This document shows positions 1-3,278 of a DNA stretch of 6,007 bases, in pieces. The stretch is from Actinomycetota bacterium (GTDB taxonomy: Bacteria > Actinomycetota > Actinomycetes > S36-B12), in contig CANMNM010000096.1 in NCBI GenBank assembly GCA_947499275.1, positions 1 to 6,007 of the forward strand, read 5' to 3'. The notes under the pieces were generated by a model. The model saw only the letters and a list, made by a program, of their open reading frames with translations, did not search any database and had not been told where the DNA came from. How positions within the stretch are numbered: position 1 is the first letter of the stretch; each line of letters begins with the position of its first letter. Made by a program: the position numbers and the translations under genes.

Positions 1-192
1 GAACTCCAGATGGCGCAGATGAACTATCGGCTAACCCAAGTAGAAACTTGCTTTATCTCCACCAACCCGCTCTACAGCTACTTGTCGTCAAGTTTGGTGA
101 AAGAGGTTGCGACTCATGGCGGCAACGTCAGCGGTCTGGTACCTGAAGTCGTGTTGAAGCGCTTAGAAGTCAAATTATCCAGCACAATATGA
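1..192 (+). CDS. coaD: Phosphopantetheine adenylyltransferase, C-terminal 63 residues (5' end outside window)
   Basis: This is the end of CoaD, the cytosolic enzyme that transfers AMP from ATP to 4'-phosphopantetheine to make dephospho-CoA, the penultimate step of coenzyme A synthesis. The frame is already open at base 1 (ELQMAQMN) and stops with TGA at 190-192. What is visible is the family's C-terminal signature: the VETCF strand, TNPLYSYLSSSLVKEVA, then GGNVSGLVP and a final helix. In the family, the serine-rich SSSLVKE segment belongs to the nucleotide-binding site. The upstream HxGH nucleotidyltransferase motif lies outside the window, so catalytic competence cannot be judged. The reading frame is uninterrupted and the end matches the family's usual C-terminus. 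The ATG at 10 is an internal methionine, not a start. Confidence 0.95.
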   Translation, partial: ELQMAQMNYRLTQVETCFISTNPLYSYLSSSLVKEVATHGGNVSGLVPEVVLKRLEVKLSSTI

Positions 193-193
193 T
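188..193 (+). promoter_or_regulatory. Possible -10 element ahead of the coiled-coil gene
   Basis: TATGAT matches five of six bases of the sigma-70/SigA -10 consensus. It overlaps the coaD stop codon and would start transcription near base 200, giving a leader of about 40 bases before the GTG at 242. I see no convincing -35 hexamer at 16-18 bases upstream. Weak -35 elements are common in actinobacterial promoters, so this is possible but could easily be chance. Confidence 0.2.
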
Positions 194-231
194 GGTGCAG
201 TTTTCCCAATAGTTAAACAAGAATCAATGTC

Positions 232-236
232 AGGAG
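232..236 (+). promoter_or_regulatory. Ribosome-binding site that fixes the start of the coiled-coil gene
   Basis: AGGAG stands 5 bases before the GTG at 242. The in-frame ATG at 227 lies upstream of this site and has no comparable purine-rich sequence before it. The site therefore favours GTG 242 as the true start. Confidence 0.7.
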
Positions 237-241
237 CAAGC

Positions 242-751
242 GTGGACGTGCAGGAGAGACTCGACGAGCTCACCGTTTTGGTGGAAGATGCGAAATCCAT
301 GCCTTTTTCGGCTTCATGCATTGTTAATCGGTCGCAAGTACTCGATATCATCGAAGAGATTCGCCAACTCATGCCCGAGTCGGTGTATCGAGCTGATGAA
401 CTATTGGCGGACCGAGAGGCGGTTGTTCAAGATGGACGTCGCGAGGCAGATCGCATTCTTGCCCAAGCGAGGGCAACTGCTGACTCCTTGGTGTCTGAGC
501 ACGAGGTCTATCTGACCGCGGTCGAGGAAGCGAACGCTCTTCGACATGAAGTGGCGGCCCAGACCCAGCAAATGCGAATTGAAACTGATGACTACATCGA
601 TGGAAAATTAGCCACTTTTGAAATTACTCTGCAAAAGACACTGCAAACGGTTGATCGGGGTCGTGAGCGCCTACGAAGCCAGATGTACCAAGAACTGGCT
701 CCCGATGCGAGTCAGACCTCTGAGTTTTTTGACGCACAAACGGATCAGTGA
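242..751 (+). CDS. DivIVA/SepIVA-like coiled-coil cell-division protein (often annotated as ATP synthase F0 subunit B-like)
   Basis: This is a cytoplasmic, mostly helical protein of 169 residues with no membrane segment or signal peptide. It opens with a short N-terminal helix (VDVQERLDEL), followed by the conserved block MPFSASCIVNR near residues 20-30. A long charged coiled coil covers about residues 46-144. Within it are ADRILAQAR, DDYIDGKLATFE (about 116-127) and RGRERL (139-144), all typical of this actinobacterial family. The position between coaD and DUF177 matches, from memory, mycobacterial Rv2927c, whose M. smegmatis counterpart was named SepIVA, a DivIVA-domain septation factor. 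This protein seems shorter than the mycobacterial one. I chose GTG 242 over ATG 227 because of the AGGAG at 232-236 and because homologues begin near MDVQE. The role in septation or polar growth is inferred. The ATP-synthase-like label sometimes used probably reflects only coiled-coil similarity. Confidence 0.85.
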   Translation: MDVQERLDELTVLVEDAKSMPFSASCIVNRSQVLDIIEEIRQLMPESVYRADELLADREAVVQDGRREADRILAQARATADSLVSEHEVYLTAVEEANALRHEVAAQTQQMRIETDDYIDGKLATFEITLQKTLQTVDRGRERLRSQMYQELAPDASQTSEFFDAQTDQ

Positions 752-756
752 GTCTC

Positions 757-1344
757 ATGGCAATTGATTCCCCCGTCGAACCGGGTTCATTCCACGTGTC
801 CCTTACTCATTTACCCCGCCGGCCGGGAAACATGTGGGAGTCAGCGCTGGAATTCATCGCCCCGCCGCAGCTTGAAGTGGGTATGGCTCGGCTTGCGCCG
901 GGGAGCAAGATGCCGGCAGATATCCGGATTGAGTCAGTCCTTGATGGCGTTCTGGTCAACCTTGACTTTGAATTTGAGGTTGAAGCCGAATGCGCGAGGT
1001 GCCTTGAGCCATTCATGTGGACGGATGAAGCCCACGTGACCGAGCTCTTTCTCTATGAAGAAACGGATTCACGTGGGCGCGTTATTCCCGCGGTCCTTGA
1101 TGAATCTGATGAGCTGACCGTCTTTTATGTCCGGGACGACAGTGTGGACCTACTTGAGGTCGTCCGGGACGCAATTGTGCTTGACCTACCACTTTCGCCG
1201 CTGTGCCAACCCGACTGCCTGGGGATTTGCCAAGAATGTGGGGAAAAACTCGAAGATGCCCCGCACCAGCACGAGAGCCGGGACCAAAGGTGGGCGGCCC
1301 TCGAGGGACTATTGGATCCGCCCAAAGCCGACCCCTTAGGCTAG
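757..1344 (+). CDS. DUF177 (YceD-family) protein, 23S rRNA/L32-associated
   Basis: This is a soluble protein of 195 residues with the two cysteine blocks of actinobacterial DUF177: ECARCLEPF (C79, C82) and PLCQPDCLGICQECGEKL (C150, C154, C158, C161). It ends with DQRWAALEGLLD, the usual tail. The cysteines probably bind zinc, which is inferred from their spacing. Family members sit directly before rpmF in many bacteria, as here, and have been linked to 23S rRNA accumulation or processing; the biochemical role is not settled. The start is ambiguous. ATG 757 lies five bases after the previous gene's stop with a weak GTGAG at 748-752 before it. GTG 748 would overlap that stop in a GTGA and add three residues. 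I chose ATG because neither has a strong ribosome-binding site. Translation is probably coupled to the upstream gene either way. Confidence 0.92.
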   Translation: MAIDSPVEPGSFHVSLTHLPRRPGNMWESALEFIAPPQLEVGMARLAPGSKMPADIRIESVLDGVLVNLDFEFEVEAECARCLEPFMWTDEAHVTELFLYEETDSRGRVIPAVLDESDELTVFYVRDDSVDLLEVVRDAIVLDLPLSPLCQPDCLGICQECGEKLEDAPHQHESRDQRWAALEGLLDPPKADPLG

Positions 1345-1352
1345 ATCAAATA

Positions 1353-1362
1353 GCACTAGTGC
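1353..1362. repeat. Perfect 10-base palindrome before rpmF
   Basis: GCACTAGTGC reads the same on both strands and lies in the 67-base gap between the DUF177 stop and the rpmF start. The symmetry does not extend to the flanking bases (A on the left, G on the right). It is too short and lacks the T-run needed for an intrinsic terminator. It could be a protein-binding half-site pair or chance. Confidence 0.3.
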
Positions 1363-1402
1363 GATACTTCACTGCGCAAACGAGTGCAACCACTACTTGA
1401 AA

Positions 1403-1407
1403 GAGGA
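1403..1407 (+). promoter_or_regulatory. Ribosome-binding site of rpmF
   Basis: GAGGA ends 4 bases before the GTG at 1412. The in-frame TTG at 1397 lies upstream of this site and would add five residues not seen in L32 proteins, so the site sets the start at GTG 1412. Confidence 0.75.
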
Positions 1408-1411
1408 TCCA

Positions 1412-1585
1412 GTGCCAGTTCCCAAGCGGAAAACCTCGCGATCTAACACCCGTCATCGACGGTCACAGTGGAAAGCCGTTGCGCCTAATTTGGTCATATG
1501 TGTTCGCTGTAAGGAAAAGCGTATTTCCCATATTGCATGCCCAACTTGCGGAACCTACGCAAAGCGCCGCGTTCTCGACGTTTAG
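1412..1585 (+). CDS. rpmF: 50S ribosomal protein L32 (bL32), zinc-binding form
   Basis: The 57-residue product is a full-length L32, a small basic protein of the large ribosomal subunit that packs against 23S rRNA. It begins (M)PVPKRKTSRSNTRHRR, very close to the actinobacterial L32 N-terminus, then QWKA. A zinc ribbon follows with cysteines C30, C33, C43 and C46 (ICVRC ... CPTC). All four are present, so this is the zinc-containing rather than the zinc-free paralogue type. The GTG start is supported by the GAGGA at 1403-1407 and by alignment with the MAVPKRK start of homologues. The gene ends in tandem stops, TAGTAG at 1583-1588. It follows the DUF177 gene after 67 bases and precedes rnc by 45, in the usual YceD-L32-RNase III arrangement. 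Confidence 0.97.
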   Translation: MPVPKRKTSRSNTRHRRSQWKAVAPNLVICVRCKEKRISHIACPTCGTYAKRRVLDV

Positions 1586-1611
1586 TAGAACACTAACTAT
1601 CCGAATCAAAC

Positions 1612-1618
1612 GGGGGAG
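1612..1618 (+). promoter_or_regulatory. Purine-rich ribosome-binding site of rnc
   Basis: GGGGGAG sits 3 bases before a TTG at 1622 and 12 bases before an in-frame ATG at 1631. Neither spacing is ideal, so the site shows that translation starts here but does not decide between the two codons. Confidence 0.6.
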
Positions 1619-1630
1619 TTATTGCTCGCA

Positions 1631-2344
1631 ATGAACGCAGACCAGTATTCGATAAACACTCTGCTCGCGGTGCTGGATTGCGAGTGTGAAAAAGAATTAC
1701 TCGAACTAGCTTTGGTTCATCGTTCATTTTCATATGAGAACGGTGGCATCCCCACCAACGAGCGACTTGAGTTTCTGGGAGATTCGGTCCTGGGCGTAGT
1801 TGTTACTGACTTTCTTTATCGTGAGTTCCCCGATCTCCCAGAAGGATCCTTGGCTCGAATGCGAGCCTCCGTTGTCAATTCACAGGCATTAGCTGACGTT
1901 GCACGAACTCTTGGACTTGGCCAGTACGTACGTTTGGGCCGAGGTGAAATAAGTTCGGGCGGCAGTGAGAAGACTTCCATTTTGGCCGACTCGCTCGAAG
2001 CGGTAATCGGAGCGATCTATCTGTCGGGCGGAATCGTTGCCGCTGGCCAATTTATTCATCGAATTTTCGACCCCATGATCCTGGCTGCCTCAGAGTTGGG
2101 CGCTGGCTTGGATTGGAAGACATCCCTGCAGGAGATTTGTGGAGTAGTGGACTTGGCATTACCCATCTATCTCGTCACAGACTCAGGACCTGATCACGCA
2201 AAAGAATTCACGGCGCATGCTCAAATAGCCGGCGAGAATCTGGGATTTGGTGTGGGTAGTTCAAAAAAGGCGGCCGAGCAAATTGCTGCAGAACAAGCCT
2301 ACGGTGAGTTAATAAATCGGTTCCCCCATGCCCGAACTTCCTGA
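1631..2344 (+). CDS. rnc: Ribonuclease III
   Basis: This encodes the dsRNA-specific endonuclease that cuts rRNA precursors and structured mRNAs in a Mg2+-dependent reaction, working as a homodimer. With ATG 1631 it has 237 residues, normal for the family. The N-terminal catalytic domain carries the signature NERLEFLGDSVLG, with the acidic pair E47 and D51. The second acidic pair, D120 and E123, lies in SILADSLEAVIGA. These four match E. coli E41, D45, D114 and E117. A dsRNA-binding domain spans about residues 161-228, from DWKTSLQEI through GPDHAKEFTA to SKKAAEQIAAEQAY. A TTG at 1622 would add MLA and is closer to the GGGGGAG at 1612-1618, so the start is uncertain by three residues. The last 17 bases overlap mutM. 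RNase III is autoregulated through its own transcript in some bacteria; I see no evident hairpin here to show it. Confidence 0.96.
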   Translation: MNADQYSINTLLAVLDCECEKELLELALVHRSFSYENGGIPTNERLEFLGDSVLGVVVTDFLYREFPDLPEGSLARMRASVVNSQALADVARTLGLGQYVRLGRGEISSGGSEKTSILADSLEAVIGAIYLSGGIVAAGQFIHRIFDPMILAASELGAGLDWKTSLQEICGVVDLALPIYLVTDSGPDHAKEFTAHAQIAGENLGFGVGSSKKAAEQIAAEQAYGELINRFPHARTS

Positions 2345-3176
2345 GGTCGAAGTAGTACGTGCAGGGCTAGAAAATTTAGTGTTGGGGTCCAAAATTGGTG
2401 CGGTGCGTATCCACCATGAACGAGCGGTTCGCCAAAATGTCGGTGATTTAACCCAACAACTTGAGGGTGCCACAATTGTCCGAGTCGCGCGCCGCGGGAA
2501 ATACATGTGGCTTGAACTTGATCGTCCGTTCGTCTTGATGATTCATTTGGGCATGAGCGGCCAGATTAGAGTCAATGATTCGCCATCAGAGCACTCACAT
2601 GTTCGACTGGATTGGAATGTGATTCGAACGGGTGAGCCGAATCGCTATTTTGAATTTGTGGATCAACGAACATTTGGTGGATTGCGCATCTCCGATCAGG
2701 ATGACAATGGTGAACCCTCGGCAATTTCTCACATTGCGAGAGATCCATTCGATCCGCTCTTTGACGTTGGTCAATTCGCAGATTCCCTCGTGAAACGCTC
2801 GACTCAGGTCAAAAGAGCGATACTTGATCAAAATCTCATTTCCGGGATCGGGAATATTTACGCGGATGAGTGTTTGTGGCGTGTCGGCCTCGACGGAGCC
2901 ACTCCATGTGAACGACTTGATCGGTCGACCGCAGTAGAGATCGTGACCGCTGTCACGCAAGTGATGAATGAGGCGCTTGTTGCTGGGGGGACGAGTTTTG
3001 ATAGTTTATATGTGAATGTAAACGGCGAATCTGGCTACTTTTCCCGGTCATTATCAGTTTATGGCCGCGAAGGAGCACCCTGTGAACGTTGCGGAAATCC
3101 CATTACGAGAAGCCGGTTCATGAATCGATCGAGTTTCCATTGTCTTACCTGTCAGCCCCCGTGGTTGCTGCCGTAA
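2328..3176 (+). CDS. mutM: Formamidopyrimidine-DNA glycosylase (Fpg/MutM)
   Basis: This base-excision repair enzyme removes 8-oxoguanine and formamidopyrimidines and nicks the strand by beta,delta-elimination. All key parts are visible in its 282 residues. The start MPELPEVEVVR leaves the catalytic proline at the mature N-terminus, followed by the essential glutamate. K58 in RRGKYMW is the conserved lysine. HLGMSG (M76) and the R and F of QRTFG correspond to the residues that fill the gap left by the flipped base. LISGIGNIYADE is the helix-two-turn-helix signature. The C-terminal zinc finger has four cysteines (CERC ... HCLTC) and the DNA-contacting arginine in MNRSSF. The start is certain because the N-terminus is catalytic. 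It overlaps rnc by 17 bases in another frame and has no clear ribosome-binding site, which suggests translational coupling. It ends in TAATAA. Confidence 0.97.
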   Translation: MPELPEVEVVRAGLENLVLGSKIGAVRIHHERAVRQNVGDLTQQLEGATIVRVARRGKYMWLELDRPFVLMIHLGMSGQIRVNDSPSEHSHVRLDWNVIRTGEPNRYFEFVDQRTFGGLRISDQDDNGEPSAISHIARDPFDPLFDVGQFADSLVKRSTQVKRAILDQNLISGIGNIYADECLWRVGLDGATPCERLDRSTAVEIVTAVTQVMNEALVAGGTSFDSLYVNVNGESGYFSRSLSVYGREGAPCERCGNPITRSRFMNRSSFHCLTCQPPWLLP

Positions 3177-3190
3177 TAAGACTTTGCACA

Positions 3191-3203
3191 CCGATAGGAT
3201 CGG
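3191..3203 (+). other. Small hairpin after mutM
   Basis: CCGAT and ATCGG form a 5-base stem around a 3-base AGG loop, beginning 14 bases after the mutM stop codon. No T-run follows, so it does not look like a proper intrinsic terminator. It might mark a weak 3' end or be chance. Confidence 0.25.
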
Positions 3204-3218
3204 GCTCACTATTGAACC

Positions 3219-3230
3219 TTGTGCACACAA
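3219..3230. repeat. Short inverted repeat upstream of smc
   Basis: TTGTG and CACAA form 5-base inverted arms separated by CA, giving TTGTGCACACAA with a GTGCAC palindrome inside. It lies about 50 bases before the smc start, where an operator could sit. There is no direct evidence of function. Confidence 0.25.
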
Positions 3231-3278
3231 CCAGAGTGATCTGGATGAGTGCCAAATTGACAGGATGATTAACGCGCC

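Larger units (their letters stand above)
3177..3278 (+). promoter_or_regulatory. mutM-smc intergenic region, possible smc control region
   Basis: This 102-base gap is the longest non-coding stretch here and the likeliest place for an smc promoter, but I find no well-spaced -35/-10 pair. TTGCAC at 3184-3189 followed 17 bases later by CACTAT at 3207-3212 is a weak candidate. Two seven-codon ORFs lie at its end: ATG 3245 to TGA 3268 and ATG 3265 to TAA 3288. They overlap each other in ATGA, and the second runs past the smc start. The sequence TGCACAC occurs twice, at 3185-3191 and 3222-3228. Confidence 0.3.

Noticed and set aside
227..241. ATG 227 as the start of the coiled-coil gene
   Set aside because: It lacks a ribosome-binding site, adds five residues not seen in the family, and lies upstream of the AGGAG that serves GTG 242.
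2595..2960. Reverse-strand ORF of 121 codons opposite mutM
   Set aside because: mutM is unmistakable on the + strand across this stretch, and the antisense product has no recognisable family feature.
3191..3203. Intrinsic terminator for mutM
   Set aside because: The CCGAT/ATCGG stem is only five bases and is not followed by a run of T, so I list it as a hairpin only.
3257..3262. Perfect TTGACA -35 hexamer just before smc
   Set aside because: A -10 at 16-18 bases would fall inside the smc start region (TGCATC at 3280), which fits poorly and would put the transcript start after the start codon. The next T/A-rich hexamer, TAAAAT at 3286, is 23 bases away.
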